Shown piece by piece: positions 1-9,603 of a DNA stretch of 64,000 nt. The stretch comes from Pseudarthrobacter equi. GTDB lineage: Bacteria; Actinomycetota; Actinomycetes; Actinomycetales; Micrococcaceae. Numbering within the stretch: the first letter of the stretch is position 1; every line of letters starts with the position of its first letter. The notes beneath the pieces are model-generated. The model had not been told where the DNA came from, did no database searches, and saw only the letters and a program-made list of their open reading frames with translations. The stretch lies in the NCBI RefSeq assembly GCF_900105535.1, contig NZ_LT629779.1:1674001-1738000 (forward strand), written 5' to 3'. The translations under genes and the position numbers were made by a program.

Positions 1-260
1 GGCTGGAGTCCGACGCCGAGGGGCACACGCCGCCGCCCGCGACACATGCCACCACCACCCAGGTGGATTGCGGAGACTTTTTCGAGGTGCGCGACGACGC
101 CCTCCGGGCCCACCGCACGCAGGTGGACCCCCTGGGGTTCTTCTTCGCCGTGTCAGCGGACATGCAGCGGCGAACCTGGCCATGGGAGGACTACTCCCTG
201 ATCAAGTCCCGGGTCTCCTCCGAGCTGCCCGAGACGGACCTGTTTGCCGGGCTAAGATAG
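1..260 (+). CDS. mca: Mycothiol S-conjugate amidase Mca, C-terminal part (5' end outside window)
   Basis: Only the last 85 codons are present, in the frame whose first complete codon is at base 3. The C-terminus reads HATTTQVDCGDFFEVRDDAL, then a TQVDP-GFFFAV segment, MQRRTWPWEDY and a final DLFAGLR. This matches the end of Mca, the zinc hydrolase that cleaves mycothiol S-conjugates into a mercapturic acid and GlcN-Ins during detoxification in actinobacteria. MshB, the paralogous deacetylase, is the alternative, but the MQRR-W-ED-(Y/F) tail is typical of Mca. The catalytic N-terminal half cannot be checked. The gene reads toward a small membrane protein and trhA, a neighbourhood also known around mycobacterial mca. 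Confidence 0.85.
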   Translation, partial: LESDAEGHTPPPATHATTTQVDCGDFFEVRDDALRAHRTQVDPLGFFFAVSADMQRRTWPWEDYSLIKSRVSSELPETDLFAGLR

Positions 261-357
261 AAACGGCAGCGATTTCTATGCCGCGTAGAAGTTAGCCTCC
301 GGCGCTTCGGGCGCGACATATGTCCGGCTGCAACCCGATCCCTTGAAGGTATTACAC

Positions 358-693
358 GTGCAAAACTTGCTCCTCAGCCTGGCCACCACCCCCACGCCGA
401 TGCCCACTCCAACCCTGCGCGACGGGATCACGGAGGACCAGGTAACGCCCGGCTTGCTGGGCTTTATCATGACTGCATTCTTCGTAGTGGCCACGGCGCT
501 GCTCATCGTGGACATGGTCCGCCGGATCCGGCGCGTCCGGTACCGGGCGCAGGTCGAGGAGGAGCGCATCGCAGCTGCTGCCGAAGCGGACATTGTGGCG
601 GAGGAAGCCCGCGAGGATGCTACGGCTCCGCAGGAAGCCCGGGACACCAACGGAAACGGCTTCAGCCAGGGCAACTCCCTGCCGCGGGAGTAG
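358..693 (+). CDS. Small single-pass membrane protein, function unknown
   Basis: A 111-residue protein. A short Thr/Pro-rich N-terminus is followed by one membrane helix (GLLGFIMTAFFVVATALLIVDMV). A basic stop-transfer stretch (RRIRRVRYR) and a charged Glu/Ala-rich cytoplasmic tail follow. I chose the GTG at 358 because GAAGG lies about 7 nt upstream; a TTG at 343 in the same frame has no such site. Small membrane proteins occupy the slot between mca and the hemolysin III gene in other actinobacteria (from memory, Rv1083 in M. tuberculosis). The position suggests a conserved partner, but no activity can be assigned. Confidence 0.7.
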   Translation: MQNLLLSLATTPTPMPTPTLRDGITEDQVTPGLLGFIMTAFFVVATALLIVDMVRRIRRVRYRAQVEEERIAAAAEADIVAEEAREDATAPQEARDTNGNGFSQGNSLPRE

Positions 694-726
694 GCGCTTC
701 CCCTCGGACCCTGGCGGGCGTTGCCG

Positions 727-1467
727 TCAGCCCAGGACGGCTATGGCGATGGCCGTGAAATGGGCGGCGAACGCAAAGACCGTGAACGCGTGGAAGAGCT
801 CGTGGAAGCCGAAATGGTTGTAGCTGAAGTTCGGCTTCTTCAGCGCGTAGAACACGGCCCCGGCGATATAGAGCGCGCCGCCCACGCAGATGAGGACAGC
901 TGCTGGAAGGCTCGCCTGGAAAAACTGCGGCAAGTAGAACAGCGCGCCGCATCCCAGCGCAATGTAAATGGGCACGTACAGCCAGCGCGGTGCATCAGTC
1001 CACAGGAGCCGAAACAACACCCCCAGGATGGCGCCGGACCAGATGATCCAGAGCAGGAGGACGGCCTGCTGCCGTTCCAGCAGGGTCCAGGCCAGCGGCG
1101 TGTAGCTGCCGGCAATGACCAACATGATGTTGGTGTGGTCCAGCCGCTTTAAAACCCGCTTCACCACCGGTGACCAGTTGCCGCGGTGGTACACGGCGCT
1201 GACGCCAAACAGCAGCACGCCGGTGGCGGCATAGATGGCCGAGGTGATTTTGCGGTCGGCTGTGGGCGCCAGGACCACCAGGACGATACCCGCGGCCAAG
1301 GCAAACGGGGCCGCCACGGTGTGGATCCAGCCGCGCCACTTCGGTTTGATCATCAGCAGCTCAGCCAGCATGACGGCGGCATCGTCAACCGGAGAGTTTC
1401 CTGGCGGAGCGGGCTTTTCATCCTCCGGTTGCGGCGTGCGCGGAGCCTCGGAAGAGTCGCTGTTCAT
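727..1467 (-). CDS. trhA: Hemolysin III / TrhA family seven-helix membrane protein
   Basis: 246 residues. A polar N-terminus of about 40 residues is followed by seven predicted membrane helices. Family signatures are GWIHTVAAPFALAAG in helix 1, SAVYHRGNWS after helix 2 (S-x3-H motif), LDHTNIMLVIAGSYTPLA and the C-terminal FGFHELFHAFTVFAFAAHF. The conserved His/Ser/Asp residues are those of the PAQR/CREST-type putative membrane hydrolases. Bacterial members have been called hemolysins, but their natural role is linked to membrane-lipid or fluidity homeostasis. It is divergent from uppS, with an 18-bp inverted repeat between them. The family call is secure; the function is not. Confidence 0.88.
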   Translation of the reverse strand: MNSDSSEAPRTPQPEDEKPAPPGNSPVDDAAVMLAELLMIKPKWRGWIHTVAAPFALAAGIVLVVLAPTADRKITSAIYAATGVLLFGVSAVYHRGNWSPVVKRVLKRLDHTNIMLVIAGSYTPLAWTLLERQQAVLLLWIIWSGAILGVLFRLLWTDAPRWLYVPIYIALGCGALFYLPQFFQASLPAAVLICVGGALYIAGAVFYALKKPNFSYNHFGFHELFHAFTVFAFAAHFTAIAIAVLG

Positions 1468-1494
1468 GAGTCCAGAATAACCTACGTTCCGGTA

Positions 1495-1512
1495 AGTTAC
1501 TCATCGGTAACT
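1495..1512. promoter_or_regulatory. Inverted repeat between trhA and uppS
   Basis: AGTTAC-TCATCG-GTAACT is a perfect 6-bp inverted repeat with a 6-bp spacer, in the divergent intergenic region about 30 bp upstream of the trhA start. Position and symmetry suggest an operator. No regulator is assigned. Confidence 0.35.
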
Positions 1513-1573
1513 GGGTGTTTGCGACCCCGCGCCGGAGCCCCTTCGACCGGCATGCGCCGCCCGGGCGGTAGCC

Positions 1574-1579
1574 TAGGAT
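1574..1579 (+). promoter_or_regulatory. Candidate -10 box for uppS (TAGGAT)
   Basis: TAGGAT fits the actinobacterial TAnnnT -10 consensus. Transcription would begin near 1586, which would exclude the ATG at 1578 and favour the GTG at 1608 as the start of uppS. Confidence 0.45.
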
Positions 1580-1607
1580 GTTCAAGTACGAACAGCGAGG
1601 AAGTCAG

Positions 1608-2381
1608 GTGAGTGGACGCGTGGAGTTGCCCGGGTTCCTCTACGGCTATTACGAGCGGCGGCTGCTCAAGGACCTTTCCCGGGACCGCATCCCGCGGCAC
1701 ATCGGTGTGATGGTGGACGGGAACCGCCGCTGGGCCAAGCAGTTCAATGCACCCACAAGCCAGGGCCACCAAGCGGGCGCGGATAAGATCCATGAGTTCC
1801 TGGGCTGGTGCCAGGAGCTCGGCGTCAAAGTGGTGACGCTGTATATGCTGTCCACGGACAACATGAACAGATCCAGTGAGGAACTGGACCTCCTCATGGG
1901 CATCATCGCCAACACCCTGGACCGGCTGGACGAGGACGAGAACATTTCCGTCCATGCCATGGGGGCGCCGGAACTGCTTCCCGGTTACCTTGCCGAGCGC
2001 CTGAACAAACTGACGGCACGGACGCCTGTCCATGAAAAGATCCATGTCAACGTGGCCGTGGGATACGGCGGCCGCCGCGAAATCGTGGATGCAGTCCGTG
2101 AACTTCTGCACGACGCCGTGGCCAAGGGTGCCGACATCAACCAGCTTGCCGATGAACTCAGCGTGGATGACATCTCGCGGTACCTCTACACCCGCGGCCA
2201 GCCCGACCCGGACCTGGTCATCCGCACCTCCGGCGAGCAGCGGCTCTCCGGCTTCCTCATGTGGCAGAGCGCCTACAGCGAGTTCTATTTCTGCGAGGCC
2301 CTCTGGCCGGCGTTCCGCAAGGTCGACTTCCTGCGGGCACTGCGTGACTACGCGGGCCGGCAACGGCGCTACGGCTCCTGA
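1608..2381 (+). CDS. uppS: Isoprenyl transferase (cis-prenyltransferase, UppS family)
   Basis: 257 residues from the GTG at 1608, which has GAGGAAG about 4 nt upstream. An in-frame ATG at 1578 overlaps a TAGGAT promoter box and is less likely. The protein has the diagnostic HIGVMVDGNRRWAKQ (catalytic Asp and phosphate-binding Asn-Arg-Arg) and LYMLSTDNMNRSSEEL. The C-terminal IRTSGEQRLSGFLMWQSAYSEFYF binds IPP through the two Arg and Ser and contributes the metal-site Glu. It condenses IPP units onto an allylic diphosphate in cis, making the carrier lipid for wall and glycan synthesis. Chain length (short Z,E-farnesyl versus decaprenyl) cannot be read from the sequence; actinobacteria often carry both types. 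Confidence 0.93.
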   Translation: MSGRVELPGFLYGYYERRLLKDLSRDRIPRHIGVMVDGNRRWAKQFNAPTSQGHQAGADKIHEFLGWCQELGVKVVTLYMLSTDNMNRSSEELDLLMGIIANTLDRLDEDENISVHAMGAPELLPGYLAERLNKLTARTPVHEKIHVNVAVGYGGRREIVDAVRELLHDAVAKGADINQLADELSVDDISRYLYTRGQPDPDLVIRTSGEQRLSGFLMWQSAYSEFYFCEALWPAFRKVDFLRALRDYAGRQRRYGS

Positions 2382-2619
2382 CACTCCCGGTTCACCTGGA
2401 GTTCACAACACCGCAACAGGAATCGCCGCGTAATGGTTGCGGAAATGCCGGGGGCTGGATTTACGTTATATCCATCAGCAGGCAAACCGCCGGCTGATCG
2501 GGGAGGCCAGTACATGGAGCGAAACATCGCACCGGTTGTATGGGAGGCCGGACCCGGCCTCTTGGCCGAGCCGCCTCACCAATAACAAGGCCGGGCTGGG
2601 GCCCGGGGCTGGAGTCGAT

Positions 2620-4038
2620 GTGGCTACTTCTGAAAAACTGCATGAGGTCCTTTCAGACCAGGCAGGAACAGCTACCTCTCGCACTGTGCGAGCCACTGAA
2701 AAAACCGGCGCGGCAACTGATGCTGCGGCCGGTTTTGCCGTCTCCGGAAGGGATTCCCTGATCCACACCTTCGTGATCGACACCTCCGTCCTCCTCTCGG
2801 ACCCCCGGGCGCTGCTGCGGTTCGCAGAACACGAAGTCATCGTCCCCATCGTGGTGATCACCGAGCTCGAAGCAAAGCGCCACGACCCCGAACTTGGCTA
2901 CTTTGCCCGCGCGGCGCTTCGGCTCCTCGACGACCTGAGGGTCAAGCACGGCGGCCTGAACCAGCCCATCCCCATCGGGGACGACGGCGGTACCCTCACG
3001 GTGGAGCTCAACCACATCTCCGCCGAGGTACTTCCGCTCGGGTTCCGCAGCGGTGATAACGACAGCCGCATCCTCGCCGTCGCGAAGAACCTCGCCAACG
3101 AAGGCAAGGACGTCACCGTGGTGTCCAAGGACCTGCCGATGCGCGTCAAGGCATCGGCGATGGGGCTGACGGCGGACGAGTACCGCAACGAGCTGGTCAA
3201 GGACTCCGGCTGGACCGGGGTGGCCGAGGTCGAGGCCAACGAGGAGGAGATCTCCACCCTCTACGGCCACGAACCGGTGTTCATCCCCGCCGCCGCGGAA
3301 CTGCCGGTCAACACCGGGCTGGTCCTGCTGTCCAACCGGGGTTCCGCCCTGGGCAGGGTGGGCGCGGACAAGCAGGTGCGCCTGGTCAAGGGCGACCGGG
3401 ACGTGTTCGGGCTCCACGGCAGGTCCGCCGAGCAGCGGCTGGCCATCGACATGCTGATGGACCCTGCCGTCGGCATCGTCTCCATCGGCGGGCGGGCCGG
3501 CACCGGCAAGTCGGCCCTGGCCCTGTGTGCGGGCCTCGAAGCGGTCCTGGAACGCCGAGAGCACCGCAAGGTCATCGTGTTCCGCCCCCTCTACGCCGTG
3601 GGTGGTCAGGAACTCGGCTACCTGCCCGGCTCTGAGTCCGAGAAGATGAACCCCTGGGCACAGGCCGTCTTCGACACGCTGGGCGCCCTGGTCAGCCAGG
3701 AAGTGGTGGAGGAAGTCATGGACCGCGGAATGCTTGAGGTCATGCCCCTCACCCACATCCGCGGCCGTTCCCTGCACGACGCGTTCGTCATCGTGGACGA
3801 GGCCCAGTCCCTCGAAAAGAACGTCCTGCTGACAGTTATGAGCCGCATCGGCCAGAACTCGAAGATCGTACTCACCCACGACGTCGCCCAGCGCGACAAC
3901 CTCCGCGTCGGCCGCCACGACGGAGTCGCCGCCGTCGTCGAAACCCTGAAAGGCCACCCGCTCTTCGGCCACATCACGCTCACCCGCTCAGAAAGGTCCC
4001 CCATCGCAGCCCTGGTAACGGAGTTGCTCGAGGGGTAA
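2620..4038 (+). CDS. phoH: PhoH family protein with N-terminal PIN domain (PhoH2 type)
   Basis: 472 residues from the GTG at 2620 (GGAG about 5 nt upstream). A low-complexity lead of about 46 residues precedes a PIN domain starting [12 protein letters not shown] (acidic Asp), then VITELEAKR and [14 protein letters not shown]. The C-terminal half is a PhoH ATPase with Walker [13 protein letters not shown] (codons near 3490), [17 protein letters not shown] and Walker [13 protein letters not shown]. Mycobacterial PhoH2 proteins of this architecture act as RNA helicase/ribonuclease, paired with a small upstream antitoxin. I see no convincing antitoxin here. A strong terminator-like hairpin sits inside codons 28-39. 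A CTG at 2758 with AAGGG upstream would remove this segment and begin just before the PIN domain, so the start is uncertain. Confidence 0.9.
   Translation: MATSEKLHEVLSDQAGTATSRTVRATEKTGAATDAAAGFAVSGRDSLIHTFVIDTSVLLSDPRALLRFAEHEVIVPIVVITELEAKRHDPELGYFARAALRLLDDLRVKHGGLNQPIPIGDDGGTLTVELNHISAEVLPLGFRSGDNDSRILAVAKNLANEGKDVTVVSKDLPMRVKASAMGLTADEYRNELVKDSGWTGVAEVEANEEEISTLYGHEPVFIPAAAELPVNTGLVLLSNRGSALGRVGADKQVRLVKGDRDVFGLHGRSAEQRLAIDMLMDPAVGIVSIGGRAGTGKSALALCAGLEAVLERREHRKVIVFRPLYAVGGQELGYLPGSESEKMNPWAQAVFDTLGALVSQEVVEEVMDRGMLEVMPLTHIRGRSLHDAFVIVDEAQSLEKNVLLTVMSRIGQNSKIVLTHDVAQRDNLRVGRHDGVAAVVETLKGHPLFGHITLTRSERSPIAALVTELLEG
2701..2736 (+). terminator. Terminator-like hairpin within the 5' part of phoH
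   Basis: AAAACCGGC-GCGGCA pairs with TGCTGC-GCCGGTTTT around a 5-nt loop (15 pairs, one bulge and one G-U), ending in TTTT. It lies in the variable lead before the PIN domain, so it could act as an attenuator or sit in a leader if translation starts later. Confidence 0.4.
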
Positions 4039-4048
4039 GCCACCGGAC

Positions 4049-4086
4049 GAAGGGCCGTGGTCCGGTTTGCCGGGCCACGGCCCTTC
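4049..4086. terminator. Intrinsic terminator after phoH
   Basis: A perfect 12-bp stem (GAAGGGCCGTGG with CCACGGCCCTTC) around a 14-nt loop starts 10 nt after the phoH stop codon. There is no long U-run, as is common in high-GC actinobacteria. Confidence 0.75.
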
Positions 4087-4089
4087 TCC

Positions 4090-4316
4090 GTCGCTTAGAC
4101 ACACCGCATAGGGCCGCCGCCGGTCGCTGAGCGACCTCTGGCGGCCGATGCGTCGCGATGCGCTCCTACGAGAAGGACCGCGACCCGCCTCGTGCGCGGA
4201 GGGGCGCCTCCGCACATGTCCGGACCCAGTGCTTCGCGTAGGAGCGCATCGCCGACCAGAGCGCTGCGCAGGTCGCCCACCGACCGGAGAGGCGCGGCGG
4301 GAGGTGTCTCAGCGAC
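4090..4316. repeat. 227-bp noncoding imperfect palindrome
   Basis: The whole gap between the phoH terminator and the acetyltransferase gene is self-complementary about a centre near 4203. Outer arms at 4090-4102 and 4304-4316 match 12 of 13. Inner arms at 4155-4170 and 4237-4252 (GCGATGCGCTCCTACG) match 16 of 16. The centre is GGAGGGGCGCCTCC (4197-4210). Each arm also has its own sub-hairpin (4122-4136, 4271-4285). The shared centre of nested arms shows one folded unit, such as a miniature element, a degenerate repeat or a very large hairpin. No second copy was noticed in the window and no protein is encoded. Confidence 0.75.
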
Positions 4317-4358
4317 GGCGAAGCGCTGGGACCGGACAAACCCAGCTACGGCAACTTC

Positions 4359-5006
4359 TCAGGTGACGTTCAGGAACTTGGCCGCTGCTTCGTGGCCTTC
4401 TACCTGCAAGGTCCAGTCGGGGCGCTTGAAGGTGGCTGGCGTGACCCGGACTTTCTGGACTGTCTCGACCTGCGTGCCCCAGGCTTGGCGGGTGGTTCCG
4501 TTCAGCTCGTAGCCGAGGATGCGGGAGACGCCGAGGGAGGCTGCGTTCCAGTCCGCGGCTTCGGATTCGGCGACGTCGGCGCCCAGCCAGTCGAAGGCCC
4601 AGAGCACGACGGCGGCACGCATCTCTGCGCCGAGCCCCCGGCCCTGGGCGGACTGCTTGAGCCACGATCCGGTGGAGACGGTTTTCAACAGTGCGAAGTC
4701 CTTGGCGCCCACGTCCTGGCAGCCGATGAACTGCCCCTCGTGCCAGATGCCCAGGAGCAGTGTCCAGTCTTCCGGACTGAACCCGCCGCGGCATCGCCAG
4801 TACCAGCGGGCCATGTTCGGGCCAAGCTCGTCGTCGGGCAGTTCTGTCCATGGCGTGCTGAACGGGCTCCTGGCGGCGTCGTGGATGCCGCTGCGGGCGG
4901 CGTCGACGGCTGCGGGGATGTCCTGATCCGTGATGGGCCGGAGCTCCAGCCGGGGAGTGGTCAGTTGCAGGTCGAATAGCGGCCAGATGGAGCTCATGCT
5001 AATCAT
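4359..5006 (-). CDS. GNAT acetyltransferase (RimJ/RimL-like)
   Basis: 215 residues. The N-terminal LTTPRLELRPITDQDIPAAVDAA is the classic start of ribosomal-protein-type N-acetyltransferases. GSWLKQSAQGRGLGAEMRAAVVLWAFDWL carries the acetyl-CoA pyrophosphate loop (Q-x-x-G-x-G form), and WNAASLGVSRILGYELNG is the usual late motif (N-x-A-S-x-x-x-x-x-x-x-G-Y). It transfers acetyl from acetyl-CoA to an amine; the substrate (ribosomal protein, antibiotic or small metabolite) is not indicated. The ATG at 5006 has TAGGCT six bases upstream, so a leaderless mRNA is likely. A second in-frame ATG lies at 4997. It is convergent with phoH across the large palindrome. Confidence 0.85.
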   Translation of the reverse strand: MISMSSIWPLFDLQLTTPRLELRPITDQDIPAAVDAARSGIHDAARSPFSTPWTELPDDELGPNMARWYWRCRGGFSPEDWTLLLGIWHEGQFIGCQDVGAKDFALLKTVSTGSWLKQSAQGRGLGAEMRAAVVLWAFDWLGADVAESEAADWNAASLGVSRILGYELNGTTRQAWGTQVETVQKVRVTPATFKRPDWTLQVEGHEAAAKFLNVT

Positions 5007-5012
5007 CCGCGA

Positions 5013-5018
5013 AGCCTA
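5013..5018 (-). promoter_or_regulatory. Leaderless -10 box for the acetyltransferase gene
   Basis: TAGGCT on the minus strand, 6 nt before the ATG at 5006, so transcription would begin at or next to the start codon. Confidence 0.6.
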
Positions 5019-5047
5019 GCCGATCACGTGCACCTCTGCCTGTCACG

Positions 5048-5848
5048 TCAGGCGGGCACGTCCCAGCTGATGTGGCGGCGGACATCGGTGAGGTTCATGG
5101 ACTCGGCGAGGAAGAGGTCGTCCAGCATGTACTCGTCGACGCCGAGAATCCGCAGCCAGTGTCCGTAGCCTTCGGTTGTGTGCTCCAGTGAACGGCTGGC
5201 CACGCAGACGCCCGTGCCAAGGTCCACCCGCACCAGGGAGCGGCCGGCAAGGCACAGGGGAGCCGCCGGATCCCAGGGCTGGTAGGCGGGAGTGGGCGCA
5301 ACCACGGTCTCCAGGGCGGACCTGCCCTCGTGGTCCACGGTGCGCACGTCCTCCACCTGTACCGGGTTGCTGCCCGGAAACTCCAGCGGCGCAGGGGAAT
5401 TGCCGGCAAGCTCCACCGGGTCCAGTGCAGCGGAGAACCGTCCGTTGCCGAACCCGGGCTCACCGTAGGCCGCCTCCGGACGCCGTTTCACCAGTCCGGC
5501 CGCGCCGTACACAGGGGAGACCAGGTGGGGCGGGAGGAGCCAGGACTTGCGGGTGGAACTGACGTAGAGGCCATCCCTGGAATCGTTGATCCCCGTTGTG
5601 CTGTGGAGGACCAGCCCTTCGGGGCTCTCCAGCCGCAGCGCGCCCGGCCGGCGCAGCCACGCCCGGACCAGGGAAGCTCCCGGAGCCGGTGCCGCGTCGA
5701 ATGGCTCATCCCAGTACTCAAAGCGAAGCGACTGCCACTTCCACGGCGAAGACCGGCACAGGCTGCGGAACATGGCGGTGGGATCTGAGGGGGATGCGCC
5801 GCCGGCGGGATCCGGGCGCCGCCGGGAATCCCAGGCTGACATATCCAC
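5048..5848 (-). CDS. Conserved hypothetical protein (unknown function)
   Basis: 266 residues from the ATG at 5848; an ATG at 5842 is equally possible. The protein is soluble with no signal peptide or membrane helix. It is rich in Trp/Pro/Arg and ends in an acidic segment (LGVDEYMLDDLFLAESM) and DVRRHISWDVPA. Repeated strand-like stretches (LVRAWLRRPGALRLES, GRSLVRVDLGTGVCVASRSLE) suggest an all-beta fold. I do not recognise the family. Codon use matches the neighbours, and it is divergent from the prepilin peptidase gene with 53 bp between starts. Confidence 0.7.
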   Translation of the reverse strand: MDMSAWDSRRRPDPAGGASPSDPTAMFRSLCRSSPWKWQSLRFEYWDEPFDAAPAPGASLVRAWLRRPGALRLESPEGLVLHSTTGINDSRDGLYVSSTRKSWLLPPHLVSPVYGAAGLVKRRPEAAYGEPGFGNGRFSAALDPVELAGNSPAPLEFPGSNPVQVEDVRTVDHEGRSALETVVAPTPAYQPWDPAAPLCLAGRSLVRVDLGTGVCVASRSLEHTTEGYGHWLRILGVDEYMLDDLFLAESMNLTDVRRHISWDVPA

Positions 5849-5888
5849 AGTTTACGCGGACACGGTGGGGCGGGCAGGGGAATTCCAG

Positions 5889-5894
5889 TAGCAT
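5889..5894 (+). promoter_or_regulatory. Leaderless -10 box for prepilin peptidase
   Basis: TAGCAT lies 7 nt before the GTG at 5902. This fixes that GTG as the start rather than any upstream in-frame codon. Confidence 0.5.
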
Positions 5895-5901
5895 CCGAGG
5901 G

Positions 5902-6462
5902 GTGATCGGACGACTCGGCGACCTGTGGCTGGACACCCCCCTCGCGTTCTGGCTGGTGCTGGCGGCATGCCTCTACTTTGCGGTGATGGCAGTCCGCCTC
6001 ACGGTGATCGATGTCCGCCACCACCTCCTGCCCAACCGGATCGTTTTCCCCTCCTATGGGGTGGCCGGGGTGCTCCTGCTCGCCGCGGTGGCTACTGTCC
6101 TGGTGGCAGGGGCGGACGCTGCGGCCGTACCCGACGGCGGTGCCAGGCTTTTCGGCCTGCCCGGCGGCCGTGTCCTCGCCGGGGGAGCGGTGCTGTGGCT
6201 GTTCTACTTCGTCCTCCGCCTGGTGTATCCGCCCGGCATGGGATTCGGTGATGTGAAGCTCGCCGGCGTACTTGGCATGTACCTCGGCTACCTCGGCTGG
6301 GGGCACGTGTTCGCCGGAACGTTCGCAGCCTTCCTCCTGGGCGGCCTGTGGAGCCTCGGACTGCTCGCCACCCGCCGCGGCAGCCTCAAATCCGCCATTC
6401 CTTTCGGCCCGTTCATGCTGGCCGGCACCGCCGCCGTGATGCTCCTGCTGCCTGCCGCCTGA
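5902..6462 (+). CDS. A24-family prepilin peptidase
   Basis: 186 residues, almost entirely membrane helices. The two catalytic aspartates of the GxGD aspartyl proteases are visible: one in VIDVRHHLLPNRI and one in PPGMGFGDVKLAG. The N-terminal cytoplasmic methyltransferase domain of classical PilD is absent, as in short Gram-positive and archaeal forms. It would cut class III leader peptides of type IV pilin-like or Flp/Tad pilins at the inner face of the membrane. No pilin or assembly gene is in this window, so its substrates are encoded elsewhere. The open frame extends upstream, but the GTG at 5902 has a promoter box at leaderless spacing. Confidence 0.87.
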   Translation: MIGRLGDLWLDTPLAFWLVLAACLYFAVMAVRLTVIDVRHHLLPNRIVFPSYGVAGVLLLAAVATVLVAGADAAAVPDGGARLFGLPGGRVLAGGAVLWLFYFVLRLVYPPGMGFGDVKLAGVLGMYLGYLGWGHVFAGTFAAFLLGGLWSLGLLATRRGSLKSAIPFGPFMLAGTAAVMLLLPAA

Positions 6463-6497
6463 CGCCACCGAAGGGTCTGGCCACGCCGTGCGGCGGC

Positions 6498-6503
6498 TAG
6501 GCT
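6498..6503 (+). promoter_or_regulatory. Leaderless -10 box for Nudix gene
   Basis: TAGGCT, then 6 nt, then the ATG at 6510. Confidence 0.6.
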
Positions 6504-6509
6504 GAAGCC

Positions 6510-6980
6510 ATGGCAGCGCCCGAATTCATCCTCAAACTCCGTGAAAAAATAGGCCACGACCCCCTCTGGATTCCTGCAGTACGGGGTGTGGTGGTCAATG
6601 ACGACGGGCACATCCTGCTGGGGCAGCGATCGGACAACGGTCGGTGGGCCCTGATTTCGGGCCTGCTGGATCCGGGGGAGCACCCGGGCCCCGGCCTGGT
6701 GCGGGAAATCTTCGAGGAGACAGCGGTGGTGGCAGAGACCGAGCGCATGGTTTCCGTCGGTGTCTCCGGCCCGGTCACCTTCCCCAACGGGGATGTGTGC
6801 GACTTCCTGGACATCGTGTTCCGGTGCCGCCACGTGTCCGGCGAGCCCCGGGTCAACGATGACGAATCCCTTGCCGTGGGCTGGTTCCCCCTCGATGGCC
6901 TTCCGGACATCCGGCCGCGGGACCTGGAGAGCATCGAACGTGCGCTGGCGCCCCATGACGCCGTCCATTACGAGCCCTGA
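6510..6980 (+). CDS. Nudix hydrolase
   Basis: 156 residues. The Nudix box is GLLDPGEHPGPGLVREIFEETAVV, with the G-x5-E-x7-R-E-x2-E-E metal-binding core intact and Ala in place of the usual last Gly. The preceding VRGVVVNDDGHILLGQRSDNGRWALISG is the usual first strand of this fold. It hydrolyses a nucleoside diphosphate linked to another moiety; the exact substrate (oxidised dNTP, NADH, ADP-ribose) is not evident. Leaderless start. It ends against a strong terminator shared with the convergent MFS transporter gene. Confidence 0.9.
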   Translation: MAAPEFILKLREKIGHDPLWIPAVRGVVVNDDGHILLGQRSDNGRWALISGLLDPGEHPGPGLVREIFEETAVVAETERMVSVGVSGPVTFPNGDVCDFLDIVFRCRHVSGEPRVNDDESLAVGWFPLDGLPDIRPRDLESIERALAPHDAVHYEP

Positions 6981-7016
6981 AAATCGCGCCTCACCCCCGG
7001 CAGGCCGCTGAAACGA

Positions 7017-7056
7017 ACAGGGACGCCGCAACCCCCAAAGATTGCGGCGTCCCTGT
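7017..7056. terminator. Bidirectional terminator between Nudix and MFS genes
   Basis: A perfect 15-bp stem (ACAGGGACGCCGCAA with TTGCGGCGTCCCTGT) with a 10-nt loop lies between two convergent genes. Confidence 0.85.
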
Positions 7057-7108
7057 CAGCTCATTCGCTGCACCGGACCGGGTGCGACGGCGGTGCGTAC
7101 GACGGCGG

Positions 7109-9471
<2,363 letters not shown>

Positions 9472-9482
9472 GGAGTAAAGTT

Positions 9483-9507
9483 TTGCACTAAATCATGAAT
9501 GGTGCAA
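9483..9507 (-). promoter_or_regulatory. Candidate TetR operator
   Basis: TTGCAC and GTGCAA half-sites are separated by 13 bp and placed 12-36 bp upstream of the repressor start. On the minus strand TTGCAC could also serve as a -35 box, which would let a bound repressor block RNA polymerase. Confidence 0.5.
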
Positions 9508-9543
9508 CTTTTGGCTTAGGTCGGGCGGGAGGGGCTTAAAGTA

Positions 9544-9590
9544 CGACGGCGGCCGCCCGCCTTCGCTGGGAAGGTGGGCGGCCGCCGTCG
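9544..9590. terminator. Terminator after fumC
   Basis: A 21-bp stem with one mismatch (CGACGGCGGCCGCCCGCCTTC paired across GCTGG) begins 14 bases beyond the fumC stop. It separates fumC from the TetR/MFS operon. Confidence 0.8.
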
Positions 9591-9603
9591 GGCGCTAAGT
9601 GCT

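Noticed and set aside
2437..2619. In-frame 61-codon extension of PhoH starting at 2437
   Set aside because: It has no ribosome site and no resemblance to PhoH proteins. A weak promoter-like TTGCGG/TACGTT pair lies in the same stretch.
7057..7108. Small gene between the terminator and the MFS stop
   Set aside because: Only 52 bp, with no start codon and ribosome site in a useful arrangement.
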